NCBI GenBank assembly: GCA_013298215.1 | Contig: JAAFKE010000003.1 | Coordinates: 1-64,000, forward strand | Length of the DNA stretch: 64,000 nucleotides | Source of the DNA: Cytophagales bacterium | GTDB taxonomy: Bacteria; Bacteroidota; Bacteroidia; Cytophagales; Spirosomataceae | Reading direction: 5' to 3' | Part shown: piece by piece, positions 1-8,611 of the stretch | Layout of the letters: every line of letters starts with the position of its first letter | How positions within the stretch are numbered: position 1 is the first letter of the stretch | Translations under genes and position numbers: made by a program | The notes under the pieces: model-generated | The model's input: only the letters and a program-made list of their open reading frames with translations | What the model was told of the DNA's origin: nothing | Database searches by the model: none

Positions 1-640
1 ACGACGCTTTGAGGGTCACATCAACTACGTCGCTGTTGCCGAGGCTCACTTCGCTGTTTTCGTATCCCACAAAAGAAAACACCAATTTGCTGCCAGTGCT
101 CACACTGAGGTTGTACTTACCCGAGGCATCGGTGGTGGTACCGCGCGAGGTACCTTTCACGATCACGCTCACGCCTGGCAGGCCCTCTTTAGTATCGCCC
201 GCCGTTACCGTACCGCGCACTGTGCGGTCTTGGGTTGTCTCACCTGAGATTTTTGCGGCTGCGATACTTTCCTGAAAAGGGCTTCGTGCTTCGGTTTTGT
301 CGGAGATCACAAACAGGTTTTTACCCGATTTTTGCACCTTCAACTGGTAAGTTTCTAAGAAATTCTGAAGGTTTTTTTCAAAATTGCCTTCCTCCAAACG
401 TTCAGCCGCCGAGGCATCCACGTTTATTTGCTCGACAACCTGGCTTTTGTAAAAGAACGAGGCTTTGCCTTTGGTTTGCAACTCGGCCAACACCGATTTG
501 AGCGATTTTGTGGCCGCCATGCTCGGGCTGTGGGCGAAGTCTTTTTTGGGTTGTTTAGACGACGCCAGCAACTGAGCCTGGCACACGCCAACTGCCGAGA
601 TTAAAAGCCCCGCCAGCAGAATAGATACAGGTTTTCTCAT
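1..640 (-). CDS. SusC/RagA-family TonB-linked outer-membrane receptor, N-terminal part (runs off window)
   Basis: Seen: an open frame of about 213 codons from an ATG at 640 to the window edge. It begins with a signal peptide (MRKPVSILLAGLLISAVGVC). Residues about 45-105 form an STN-like domain containing FFYKSQVV. From about residue 125 there is a carboxypeptidase-D regulatory-like domain with the family pattern GTVTAGDTKEGLPGVSVIVK and SFVGYE. The plug and barrel lie outside the window. Known: such receptors import glycans or other large ligands with a SusD partner, and an STN domain signals to a FecR/ECF sigma pair. The gene starts 27 bases after fecR on the same strand, so the two are probably cotranscribed. 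The substrate cannot be inferred. Confidence 0.9.
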   Translation of the reverse strand, partial: MRKPVSILLAGLLISAVGVCQAQLLASSKQPKKDFAHSPSMAATKSLKSVLAELQTKGKASFFYKSQVVEQINVDASAAERLEEGNFEKNLQNFLETYQLKVQKSGKNLFVISDKTEARSPFQESIAAAKISGETTQDRTVRGTVTAGDTKEGLPGVSVIVKGTSRGTTTDASGKYNLSVSTGSKLVFSFVGYENSEVSLGNSDVVDVTLKAS

Positions 641-667
641 GAGAGTTTCTGAATTGATTAGGTTTAT

Positions 668-1696
668 TTATTGTTTGAACTTTACTTGGTTATTTTCTTT
701 TTCGTAGCGCATTCCCAGCGTAAGTGCCAGCGCATTGAGAAGCTCGTCGGTGTTGCCCGATGGAACCGTCCCCGTAATCTTTTCGTAATAGTATTTCTCT
801 TCGGGCAGCACCAGCGTGATGCCGTAGGTTTCGCGCAGAATACCCGCAATTTCGAGCAAAGAGGTTTCGTCAAAAACCAGTTGTTGTTCTTTCCACGACA
901 CGTGGTGCGACGGATCGACGATCTTTTGCTGAATAACCGACGACACATCTTGCCCGGCCACGGCCACTACTTCGGCCGCTTTTCTGATCTCGACCAGGTC
1001 GCCTGGTTTCATGATAACCTGCCGGGTGTTTTCTTGTTCCTTTACAACAAGCCGAATTTTTCCCGATTGCAGCACCACTTTGGTTTTCTGGCCGCGCCCA
1101 TTTACGTTGAACTCCGTACCTAAAACTTCAATATCGCACTGATTGTTGGCGTGCACCGTAAACTTCTGGTTGTTTGTTTTGTGTCTCACCGAAAAAAAGC
1201 CCTCACCGTCGAGCCAAATTTCGCGGGGCTGGTCGGCGGCCCAATCCGCTTTGTAGCGCACCGTCGAATTGCCGTTTAGCGTCACCACCGATCCGTCGGG
1301 CAGGGTTACTTTCAGCATTTGCCCAAACGCGGTCTGGTGTTCGGTTTGGCGGTTGGGATACCAAACCACTGCCAGGTAGCCCAATGCCACAGCCACCAAA
1401 ACGCCGACGCTGGCCGCCACTGCCCACCGTGATCGGTGTCCGATTTTGTGTTGTGATCCAGTATTTTTTTGCGTCCGGTTTTTTATTTTGTTCCACATAG
1501 TATCCGAAACAACGCCCGGCAACGCGCCTTGGTTGGCCGCATCGGTTTGGGCCTGCGCTGCGTCCATCTGGCTTTGCAGCAACACCTGGCCATCGGGCGT
1601 TTGGAGGAGGTCAAATACCTGCGCCAACTCGGCGTCCGAACACTGATTGCGCAGGTATTTTTCCAACATTGTGCGGTCTGACGACTGCTTCATCAT
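668..1696 (-). CDS. FecR-family anti-sigma factor with DUF4974
   Basis: This is an inner-membrane anti-sigma protein (342 aa) that passes a receptor signal to an ECF sigma factor. Seen: a cytoplasmic N-terminus (residues 1-90), one membrane segment at about 91-111, a periplasmic FecR domain at about 120-215 (LPDGSVVTLNGNS, VLGTEFNVNG), and a C-terminal DUF4974-like domain at about 270-340 (FDETSLLEIAGILRETYGI). The receptor gene follows on the same strand. No ECF sigma gene lies on its 5' side, where one is common in this phylum, so its sigma partner must be encoded elsewhere. The start has two successive ATGs at 1694-1696 and 1691-1693, and either could be used. Confidence 0.92.
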   Translation of the reverse strand: MMKQSSDRTMLEKYLRNQCSDAELAQVFDLLQTPDGQVLLQSQMDAAQAQTDAANQGALPGVVSDTMWNKIKNRTQKNTGSQHKIGHRSRWAVAASVGVLVAVALGYLAVVWYPNRQTEHQTAFGQMLKVTLPDGSVVTLNGNSTVRYKADWAADQPREIWLDGEGFFSVRHKTNNQKFTVHANNQCDIEVLGTEFNVNGRGQKTKVVLQSGKIRLVVKEQENTRQVIMKPGDLVEIRKAAEVVAVAGQDVSSVIQQKIVDPSHHVSWKEQQLVFDETSLLEIAGILRETYGITLVLPEEKYYYEKITGTVPSGNTDELLNALALTLGMRYEKENNQVKFKQ

Positions 1697-1942
1697 AGAT
1701 TGGTTTTGTTATTCTGTCTCTAATACAGCACGGGCTACAGAAAACTATGCTGGTTGCGCAAATTTTTGAAAAAAAATCGAAAAAAAACTTTTTGCCTTTA
1801 CTTGACATTACCAAAAATTAACATCACTTTGGCACAGCATTGGAAGCCACAATTTGCTACCCAGCACGCGGCTTGCCATTGGCAGATTTAACTTTTTAGT
1901 TGCCTTTCGATTATATCATTAACTTTTAACCACTTATGTGCT
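1697..1942. other. Intergenic region between divergent fecR and hpf
   Basis: About 245 bases with no credible gene. It holds A/T tracts around 1767-1800 and must contain the divergent promoters. I see no perfect TAnnTTTG box in either direction. The nearest plus-strand match is TAACTTTT at about 1920-1927, upstream of hpf. Confidence 0.5.
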
Positions 1943-2311
1943 ATGAGATTACAAATGCACTCCATTCATTTCGATGCCGACCCTAAATTGTTGTCGTTCA
2001 TCCAAACCAAACTCGCAAAATTAGACGCTATTTATGACCGAATAACGAGCGGAGAAGTTTTTTTGAGGTTAGACAAAAGCGAAAGCAGCAAAATGAGAGA
2101 CAAAACCCTGGAGGTAAAGATTAATATTCCTGGCGGCGAATTGTTTGTAAAAGAACGCGCCAAAACCTTTGAAGAAGCCACCGATGTGGCCATTGAGGCA
2201 CTCAAAATACAATTAAAGAAATTTAAAGAAAAGAAAACCCAGGTCGAAAGCAAAGAGATAAAGAGCGACAAGTTGGTGAGGCAGGTGGCCGAGATCGACG
2301 AAGAGGATTGA
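1943..2311 (+). CDS. hpf: Ribosome hibernation promoting factor (HPF/RaiA family)
   Basis: This small protein (122 aa) binds the 30S decoding region and inactivates ribosomes in stationary phase. Seen: the family N-terminus QMHSIHFDADPKLLSFIQ, a central stretch LEVKINIPGGELFVKERA and the helix EEATDVAIEALKIQLKKFKEK. It lacks the extra C-terminal dimerisation domain of long HPFs, so it is the short type. A second ATG at 1955 would also give a full domain. The gene stands alone and ends directly on a strong hairpin terminator. Confidence 0.9.
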   Translation: MRLQMHSIHFDADPKLLSFIQTKLAKLDAIYDRITSGEVFLRLDKSESSKMRDKTLEVKINIPGGELFVKERAKTFEEATDVAIEALKIQLKKFKEKKTQVESKEIKSDKLVRQVAEIDEED

Positions 2312-2350
2312 AACAAAAGGGGGCGGCCAATTGGCCACCCCCTTTTGTTT
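2311..2350. terminator. Bidirectional hairpin terminator between hpf and metK
   Basis: A nearly perfect 40-base palindrome: AAACAAAAGGGGG, then GGCCAATTGGCC, then CCCCCTTTTGTTT, with a single C/A mismatch. It has A and T runs on both sides and sits between two convergent genes, so it can end transcripts from both. Confidence 0.9.
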
Positions 2351-2351
2351 G

Positions 2352-3629
2352 TTATAGATTAAATGCAGCCTTCACAGCATCTACGTAATCGAGTTTCTCC
2401 CACGTAAAGAGTTCTACCTCAACCGTTTTTTGATCTCCATTTGCACCACGATACGTCTTGGTGACAGTCTCGTTTTGGCGACCCATGTGGCCGTAAGCGG
2501 CTGTTTCTGAGTAAATTGGGTTCCGAAGTTTCAAGCGGGTCTCAATGGCGTAGGGGCGCAAGTCGAATATCTCGCCGAGTTTTTGGGCCAGTTCTCCGTC
2601 GTTGATGCTTACCTTAGAAGTTCCGTAGGTGTTCACGTACAAACCACAGGGCTTGGCCACGCCGATGGCGTAGGAAACCTGCACCAGTATTTCGTCGCAG
2701 AGGCCAGCGGCTACGGCATTTTTGGCAATGTGGCGCGTGGCATAAGCCGCCGACCGATCTACCTTCGAGGGGTCTTTGCCCGAAAACGCACCACCACCGT
2801 GCGCACCCTTGCCGCCGTAGGTATCCACAATAATTTTGCGGCCCGTCAGACCAGTGTCGCCGTGCGGCCCGCCGATCACAAACTTACCAGTTGGGTTAAT
2901 GTGGTAAGTAATTTGGTCGTTGAACAGGTCTTGGAGCTCACCTTTCAATTTGGCTTTCACCCGTGGGATGACAATATTAATAACATCCTCGCGGATTTTT
3001 GCGAGCATCGTCTCGTCGTCTCCAAAGTCGTCGTGCTGGGTCGAAACCACCACCGTGTCGATGCGCTGCGGCTTGTTGTCGTCAGAGTATTCTATCGTCA
3101 CCTGCGATTTGGCATCGGGGCGCAGGTAGGGCATCAGCGCAATTTCGTTGTTGCGAATAGCCGACATTTCTTGGAGTATTTTGTGGGCCAGGTCGAGCGC
3201 AAGCGGCATATAATTGTCGGTTTCGCGGGTGGCGTAGCCAAACATCATGCCTTGGTCGCCAGCACCCTGGGCGTTGGCTTTGGCCTCAAAATCTTGGCCA
3301 GCCGCCCGATCTACGCCCCGGTTAATGTCGTCAGATTGGTCGTGGATGGCCGAAAGCACCCCGCAAGAATCTGCCTCAAACATATATTCGGACTTGGTGT
3401 AGCCGATCTTACGGATAACCTCGCGCGCAATTTTTTGCACGTCCAGGTACGTATTGGTTTTCACTTCGCCAGCCAAAAATACCTGGCCAGTTGTCACCAG
3501 AGTTTCACAGGCAACTTTACTATTGGGATCCCAGGCCAAGAAATTATCAATGAGGGCATCCGAAATTTGATCGGCAACTTTGTCGGGATGTCCTTCCGAA
3601 ACCGATTCTGAGGTGAATAAATATGGCAT
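2352..3629 (-). CDS. metK: S-adenosylmethionine synthase
   Basis: MetK makes S-adenosylmethionine from methionine and ATP in the cytoplasm. Seen: the N-terminal signature [15 protein letters not shown] (GHPDK at 13-17), the ATP-binding loop [13 protein letters not shown], the glycine-rich [19 protein letters not shown] and the C-terminal YGHMGR. At 425 aa it is longer than the roughly 384 aa of the E. coli enzyme. The upstream gap to rnhB is only 78 bases. It holds a good -7 box but no room for a complex SAM riboswitch, and none is recognisable. Confidence 0.97.
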   Translation of the reverse strand: MPYLFTSESVSEGHPDKVADQISDALIDNFLAWDPNSKVACETLVTTGQVFLAGEVKTNTYLDVQKIAREVIRKIGYTKSEYMFEADSCGVLSAIHDQSDDINRGVDRAAGQDFEAKANAQGAGDQGMMFGYATRETDNYMPLALDLAHKILQEMSAIRNNEIALMPYLRPDAKSQVTIEYSDDNKPQRIDTVVVSTQHDDFGDDETMLAKIREDVINIVIPRVKAKLKGELQDLFNDQITYHINPTGKFVIGGPHGDTGLTGRKIIVDTYGGKGAHGGGAFSGKDPSKVDRSAAYATRHIAKNAVAAGLCDEILVQVSYAIGVAKPCGLYVNTYGTSKVSINDGELAQKLGEIFDLRPYAIETRLKLRNPIYSETAAYGHMGRQNETVTKTYRGANGDQKTVEVELFTWEKLDYVDAVKAAFNL

Positions 3630-3669
3630 TGTTTGCGGTTTATGGTAATAGAAAGTTCAAAATAAAAAT

Positions 3670-3677
3670 CAAAAGTA
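3670..3677 (-). promoter_or_regulatory. metK promoter, -7 box TACTTTTG
   Basis: A perfect TAnnTTTG on the minus strand, 40 bases before the metK ATG. A T-rich TTTT element lies about 20 bases further upstream. It implies that metK is transcribed independently of rnhB. Confidence 0.6.
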
Positions 3678-3707
3678 GGAGTATTTAATCAGAAAGTAAA
3701 ATTTGAA

Positions 3708-4283
3708 TTACAGTAACTTAAAGGTTGCTCGGTGGTGCACGCACGGCCCAAACGCCGCAATGCCCCGCCGGTGGGAGGGCGTGGGGTAGCCGGCGTTGCG
3801 CACCCAGTCGTAGTGCGGAAACTCATCGGCCAGGCGTGCCATAAGTTCGTCGCGGTAGGTTTTGGCCAAAACCGAAGCCGCCGCAATGGACAAAAACTTG
3901 GTGTCTCCTTTCACGACGCACGTATGCGGCACGTGCGGGTAAGGCACAAACCGATTGCCATCTACTAATAAATGTTCGGGACGAAGCACGAGCTGGTCTA
4001 CGGCGCGGTGCATGGCCAAAAAACTGGCTTTGAGTATGTTTATCTGCTCAATTTGGCGTGCGCTCACCTCGGCAATGGCCCAGCCGAGCGCGTGGGTTTT
4101 TATTTCGATCTCCAAAGCGAGGCGTTGCGTTTTGGTAAGTTGTTTAGAATCATTGAGTAACGGATGGGAATAATCTTTTGGCAAAACAACCGCCGCCGCC
4201 ACCACTGGCCCCGCCAAACAGCCTCGCCCTACTTCGTCGAGACCCGCCTCCACGGCCGTGGCATTGTAATAAGATTGAAGCAT
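3708..4283 (-). CDS. rnhB: Ribonuclease HII
   Basis: RNase HII nicks RNA-DNA hybrids and removes misincorporated ribonucleotides. Seen: the catalytic signature LDEVGRGCLAGPV (D16, E17), the second acidic motif HLLVDGN at about 104-110, and AAASVLAKTYRDELM followed by GYPTPSHRRGI, all typical of the family. At 191 aa it has the usual length. The 5' end faces the M14 peptidase gene, and a longer reading of that gene would overlap it. Confidence 0.95.
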   Translation of the reverse strand: MLQSYYNATAVEAGLDEVGRGCLAGPVVAAAVVLPKDYSHPLLNDSKQLTKTQRLALEIEIKTHALGWAIAEVSARQIEQINILKASFLAMHRAVDQLVLRPEHLLVDGNRFVPYPHVPHTCVVKGDTKFLSIAAASVLAKTYRDELMARLADEFPHYDWVRNAGYPTPSHRRGIAAFGPCVHHRATFKLL

Positions 4284-4346
4284 GGCTGAGACAGTGTTTT
4301 ATGAGGTTGGTTTTTGAGCTTTTCGGCGGCCAATTAATAAGTTTAT

Positions 4347-4354
4347 TATCTTTG
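4347..4354 (+). promoter_or_regulatory. Promoter of the M14 peptidase gene, -7 box TATCTTTG
   Basis: A perfect TAnnTTTG with a T-rich TTTTCG 21 bases upstream (4320-4325). Initiation is expected near 4360. This excludes the upstream ATG codons in the peptidase frame and supports the TTG start at 4379, with a leader of only about 17-20 bases. Confidence 0.6.
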
Positions 4355-4378
4355 CCGAGATTCAAAATTAAACAAACT

Positions 4379-5656
4379 TTGAAAAAGCTAATCTTTTCTT
4401 TGCTCATGATTGTTTCTGGAGCGCAGGGGCAGGCACAAAATTTGCCCAAACAGTTGCACGACGCACACGCAAGCTTTATTGAACCCGCCCTAACGCTCAG
4501 GCGTTTCAAGCACCGCGATTTGATGCCACTCATCGAAAAAATCAGAACCAACCCGCGCTTTGAGGTGACGTTGGCGGGAAAATCGTTGGAAGAACGCGAC
4601 ATTTATCTGATAAAAGCTGGAACGGGCAAGACGAAAATACTACTTTGGTCGCAGATGCACGGCGATGAAGCCACGGCAACGATGGCGATTATGGACATAT
4701 TTAGGTTTTTGGCGGCTACCAACGATGGTTTCGACGCGCTGCGCACCAGCATCTTGGCCAATACAACGCTCTACTTTGTGCCAATGCTAAACCCCGACGG
4801 CGCCGAACGCTGGCAACGGCGCACGGCGCACGACATAGACATGAACCGCGACGCGCTGCGCCTGCAAGCCCCCGAATCGGTCATTTTAAAGGGGTTGCAA
4901 CAAAGCCTCAAACCCGAGTTTGGGTTCAACCTCCACGACCAAGGCACCCGATACAGCGCAGGACACACCCCAAATTTGGCCACTATATCGTTTTTGGCCA
5001 CCGCCTACGACTACGCCCGGTCTATGAACGCCGTCCGCGAGCGTTCTACAAAACTGATTGTGGGCATGAACCGCGCGTTGCAAAGCCTCATACCCAATCA
5101 AGTAGGTCGGTATTCGGACGAGCACGAGCCCCGCGCTTTTGGCGACAATATTCAAAAATGGGGAACGAGCTTGGTGCTGATCGAGTCGGGTGGATACCGC
5201 AACGACCCCGAAAAACAGTACATTCGCAAGCTCAATTTTGTGGCCATCCTAACGGGCCTCAACGCCATTGCCGGCGGCTCGTACACCAAAGAAAAAACGG
5301 GTGAGTACAACAACATCCCGCAAAACGAACGCTTCCACTTCGACTTGCTCATCAGAAACGCAACGATGCGCTTAAAAGGCAAAAAATACACAGTTGATAT
5401 TGGCATAAACCAAGAAGAAGTGCACACTGATAGCACCGCCAGCACCTTTGTAATTAAAAGTAAAGTTGAAGACCTGGGCGACCTGTCGGTTTTTTATGGC
5501 ATAGAAGAACTCGATGCCACTGGCTTGGAAGTAGTGACCGAAGCTGGCCGAGCCAAGGCTATAAAGCTGGGCGAGGCAGGCACTTTTGGCTTGCGCAAAG
5601 ACAAAGAAACGCACTACACAATTCAGAATGGGCGCGTGAAAGCGGCCAATAAATAA
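4379..5656 (+). CDS. Secreted M14-family zinc carboxypeptidase
   Basis: This is probably an exported metallopeptidase. The frame stays open upstream into rnhB, but I chose the TTG at 4379. It gives a clean signal peptide (MKKLIFSLLMIVSGAQGQAQ) and lies just after the promoter. Seen in the mature part: the zinc motif HGDEAT (His and Glu near residues 95-98), FVPMLNPDGAERWQRR, the arginine/asparagine motif DIDMNRDA, the third zinc-ligand region FNLHDQGTRY, and LIESGGY with a plausible catalytic Glu. About 425 aa. The C-terminal 100 residues are a beta-rich extension I cannot name. The substrate (peptide or peptidoglycan stem) is unknown. Confidence 0.85.
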   Translation: MKKLIFSLLMIVSGAQGQAQNLPKQLHDAHASFIEPALTLRRFKHRDLMPLIEKIRTNPRFEVTLAGKSLEERDIYLIKAGTGKTKILLWSQMHGDEATATMAIMDIFRFLAATNDGFDALRTSILANTTLYFVPMLNPDGAERWQRRTAHDIDMNRDALRLQAPESVILKGLQQSLKPEFGFNLHDQGTRYSAGHTPNLATISFLATAYDYARSMNAVRERSTKLIVGMNRALQSLIPNQVGRYSDEHEPRAFGDNIQKWGTSLVLIESGGYRNDPEKQYIRKLNFVAILTGLNAIAGGSYTKEKTGEYNNIPQNERFHFDLLIRNATMRLKGKKYTVDIGINQEEVHTDSTASTFVIKSKVEDLGDLSVFYGIEELDATGLEVVTEAGRAKAIKLGEAGTFGLRKDKETHYTIQNGRVKAANK

Positions 5657-5697
5657 GGCTGCCGCCGCGCGTACTTACCACCACATTTATACTCCGA

Positions 5698-7185
5698 ATG
5701 AACACCCCCACCCCGCACCCAAACACCAGCGCCTACGAAATGGTGATTGGCTTGGAAGTACACTGCCAGCTGCTAACGGCCAGCAAGATGTTTGCCGCCG
5801 ATGCCAACGCCTTTGGTTCGGCACCCAACACCAACGTAGGCGTTGTTACGCTTGCGCACCCGGGCACGTTGCCCAAACCCAACCGAAAGGCCTTTGAGTT
5901 GGCCATACGAATGGGCTTGGCTTGTGGCTGCGACATTACGCGGTTGAATACTTTTGACCGCAAAAATTATTTTTACCCCGACCTACCCAAAGGCTACCAA
6001 TTGACGCAGGACAAAACCCCGATTTTGCGGGGCGGGCGCATTGCCGTGACCTACAAAACCGCCGACGGGCGGGTGATTTCTGATGCAGTAGCCCTGCACC
6101 ACGTTCACCTCGAAGAAGACGCTGGCAAGTCGGTTCACGATGCTGACCCCGCCCAAACTGCCCTCGATTTCAACCGCGCGGGCGTACCACTGATCGAGAT
6201 GGTGACCGATCCAGGTATTCGGTCGGCGGAGGAGGCAGCGGCCTTTTTGACTGAAATTAGAAAATTAGTGCGGTTCTTGGATATCTGCGACGGCAACATG
6301 GAGGAGGGTTCGCTGCGGTGCGACGTGAACGTGTCGGTACGAAAAAAAGGCGAGACCGCGCTCGGCACGAAGGTCGAAATCAAAAACATGAACTCCATTC
6401 GCAACGTGCAACGCGCCATCGAGGCGGAGTTTGCCCGGCAGGTGGCTACGGTCGAAAACGGCGAAAAAATACAACAAGAAACCCGCAGTTTCGATGCCGA
6501 CACGGGCCGAACGACGGCCATGCGCCTCAAAGAAACGATGAACGACTACCGGTATTTTCCAGACCCCGACCTGAGCAGCGTTTTGGTGTCTGAACAATGG
6601 ATCGAGGCCGTAAAGGCGCAAATGCCCGAGTTGCCAAACGCCGTTTTTGAGCGTTTTGTGGCCCAATACGGCCTGTCCGACTACGATGCCAACCAACTGA
6701 CCGACTCCAAAGAAACGGCGCAGTATTTTGATGAACTTTGCCAGCACACCACCAACTACAAAGCCGCCTCGAATTGGATGACGGGGGCGGTGAGGTCTTA
6801 TTTGAACGAACACCCGTCGGTATCGCTCCCGCAATTTGCGCTGAAACCCGCCCAAATTGCGGCCATCATTGCGCTCACAGACAGCAACCAGATCAGCACG
6901 TCGGTGGCCACCCAAAAGTTATTTTCGGCACTGATGGCGCAGCCGAACCAAACCCCACTGGCGCTGGCGCAACAAAACGGCTGGCTGCAAAACAACGACA
7001 GCACTGCCCTCGAAACGTGGATCGAAGAGGTAATGACGGCTATGCCCGACAAAGTGAAGGAATACCAAAAAGGTAAAAAGGGCTTGTTGGGTTTGTTTGT
7101 GGGCGAGGTTATGAAAAAATCGAAGGGAGCGGCAGACCCCGTTCGTACCAACCAATTAATGACGAAAAAATTAGAAAAAGCGTGA
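5698..7185 (+). CDS. gatB: Asp/Glu-tRNA(Asn/Gln) amidotransferase subunit B
   Basis: GatB is the kinase/tRNA-binding subunit of the GatCAB complex, which amidates mischarged Glu-tRNA(Gln) or Asp-tRNA(Asn). Seen: the N-terminus EMVIGLEVHCQLLTASKMF, AHPGTLPKPN, DRKNYFYPDLPKGYQ, EEDAGKS, VEIKNMNS and the Tyr-rich YRYFPDPDL. A C-terminal YqeY-like helical domain ends with FVGEVMKKSKGAADP. 495 aa, a normal length. It lies 41 bases after the peptidase and overlaps the next gene by four bases. gatA and gatC are not in this window. Confidence 0.97.
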   Translation: MNTPTPHPNTSAYEMVIGLEVHCQLLTASKMFAADANAFGSAPNTNVGVVTLAHPGTLPKPNRKAFELAIRMGLACGCDITRLNTFDRKNYFYPDLPKGYQLTQDKTPILRGGRIAVTYKTADGRVISDAVALHHVHLEEDAGKSVHDADPAQTALDFNRAGVPLIEMVTDPGIRSAEEAAAFLTEIRKLVRFLDICDGNMEEGSLRCDVNVSVRKKGETALGTKVEIKNMNSIRNVQRAIEAEFARQVATVENGEKIQQETRSFDADTGRTTAMRLKETMNDYRYFPDPDLSSVLVSEQWIEAVKAQMPELPNAVFERFVAQYGLSDYDANQLTDSKETAQYFDELCQHTTNYKAASNWMTGAVRSYLNEHPSVSLPQFALKPAQIAAIIALTDSNQISTSVATQKLFSALMAQPNQTPLALAQQNGWLQNNDSTALETWIEEVMTAMPDKVKEYQKGKKGLLGLFVGEVMKKSKGAADPVRTNQLMTKKLEKA

Positions 7186-8540
7186 CCATTTTTGAATCAA
7201 TAAACCCCTACACGCTCCAAACGGTGGGCCAATACCAAGCCGAAAACTGGCAACAAACCGAATCTAAAATTGCGCTGGCAAAAAACACCCAAATCTACTG
7301 GGCCAGCCTTAGTTTTGAGCAACGCGGGGTTTACTTTTTGCGCCTGGCCGACTATTTGCGCGCCAACCAAGCAGTAATAGCCGAAATGATTACGGCCGAG
7401 ATGGGCAAAATCTTGGCGGAGTCTCGCATCGAAGTGGAGCGTTGTGTGAAGCAGTGCGTGCTTTATGCCAGTTATACGGCGGGCTTTTTAGAAACCCAAA
7501 TTGTGGCCACCGAAGCCCAAATAAGCACCGTTAGCCACGAACCCGTGGGCGTTGTTTTGGGTATTATGCCCTGGAACTTCCCCATCTGGCAGGTGTTGCG
7601 CTTCGCCGTTCCAGCCATTATGGCGGGCAACGTGGCCCTGCTCAAACACGCACCCAACGTACTGGGGTGCGCGCTGATGATCGAAGAAGCGTTTTCAAAA
7701 AGTGGGTTCCCCGAGGGCGTTTTTCAGGTTGTCGTAACCGACCTCGGCGCGGTGCCGCGCATACTGGCCGACGACCGCGTGGGCATGGTCACGCTCACGG
7801 GCAGCGAGCGCGCTGGCGCGGCAGTGGCGGCCATTGCGGGCGCAAACATCAAAAAAAGCGTGTTGGAGCTCGGCGGGAGCGATGCCCTCATTGTGCTGCC
7901 AGACGCAGATCTGGCCGCCGCCGCCACCGTGGCGGTGCAGTCGAGAATGAGAAATGCGGGGCAGGCTTGCATTGCAGCCAAGCGTTTCTTGGTCGATCGT
8001 TCGGTCAAAAAGGAATTTACCGAACGCGTACTCGAACTCATACAAGCCCACCGGCAAGGCGACCCAACAGCCCCACAAACGCAGATCGGGCCGCTGGCGC
8101 GCATCGACCTGGCCCAAAACCTGCAACGCCAGCTCACGCTGTCCATCCAACAGGGGGCGCGGCTCGTCACGGGTGGGCAACGCCAAGATTGTAATTTTCA
8201 ACCCACGCTCTTGGACGGTGTTATGCCCCAAAACACCGTCTTTCAAGAAGAAACCTTCGGGCCGCTGGCCGTTATTACCGAAATAAAAGGCGAGCAGCAG
8301 GCCATTGAGTACGCCAACCAAAGCCGCTTCGGCCTGAGCGCGTCTATCTGGACGGCAGACCTCGTTCGGGCGCAGCAACTGGCCAAAAAATTGGAGGTTG
8401 GTAGCGTTTTTGTGAACACCATTGTGCAATCGAACACCCGCTTGCCGATTGGTGGCGTAAAAAAGTCGGGCTACGGCCGCGAACTCGCCGAGGAGGGAAT
8501 CAAAGAGTTTTGCCACACTAAAACGTTGTATATCAAGTGA
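7182..8540 (+). CDS. NAD(P)-dependent aldehyde dehydrogenase, succinate-semialdehyde type
   Basis: It oxidises an aldehyde, probably succinate semialdehyde, to the acid. Seen: the N-terminal INPYTLQTVGQYQ, the cofactor region GIMPWNFPIWQVLR, the glutamate motif LELGGSDALIVLPDADL, the catalytic cysteine in NAGQACIAAKR (near residue 262) and FGPLAVI. 452 aa matches the short YneI/Sad-like branch; the exact substrate is inferred. The start is GTG at 7182 and its last two bases lie in the gatB stop codon (GTGA overlap), so it is translationally coupled to gatB. Confidence 0.88.
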   Translation: MTIFESINPYTLQTVGQYQAENWQQTESKIALAKNTQIYWASLSFEQRGVYFLRLADYLRANQAVIAEMITAEMGKILAESRIEVERCVKQCVLYASYTAGFLETQIVATEAQISTVSHEPVGVVLGIMPWNFPIWQVLRFAVPAIMAGNVALLKHAPNVLGCALMIEEAFSKSGFPEGVFQVVVTDLGAVPRILADDRVGMVTLTGSERAGAAVAAIAGANIKKSVLELGGSDALIVLPDADLAAAATVAVQSRMRNAGQACIAAKRFLVDRSVKKEFTERVLELIQAHRQGDPTAPQTQIGPLARIDLAQNLQRQLTLSIQQGARLVTGGQRQDCNFQPTLLDGVMPQNTVFQEETFGPLAVITEIKGEQQAIEYANQSRFGLSASIWTADLVRAQQLAKKLEVGSVFVNTIVQSNTRLPIGGVKKSGYGRELAEEGIKEFCHTKTLYIK

Positions 8541-8577
8541 TGTGCGAAAAAAAAGCGCACTTGACACGATTATTTTA

Positions 8578-8585
8578 TACCTTTG
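8578..8585 (+). promoter_or_regulatory. Promoter of der, -7 box TACCTTTG
   Basis: A perfect TAnnTTTG 26 bases before the der ATG. A TTGACA-like sequence lies at 8561-8566, closer than the usual -33 spacing. der is therefore likely to start its own transcript. Confidence 0.6.
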
Positions 8586-8611
8586 CACTCTTTTTTGTAT
8601 AAATTACTGAG

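Noticed and set aside
2583-3611. 342-codon open frame on the plus strand opposite metK
   Set aside because: It is the antisense shadow of a highly conserved gene; the translation shows no domain and is a by-product of the codon use.
3630-3707. Possible SAM riboswitch before metK
   Set aside because: Only 78 bases are available and they hold a promoter; no SAM-I or SAM-II-like pattern could be recognised.
4178-4378. N-terminal extension of the M14 peptidase
   Set aside because: It overlaps rnhB, contains a proline run and lies upstream of the TATCTTTG promoter; the signal peptide begins at the TTG at 4379.
7695-8588. 297-codon minus-strand frame opposite the aldehyde dehydrogenase
   Set aside because: The sense strand encodes all catalytic motifs; the antisense product is Arg/His-rich without pattern.
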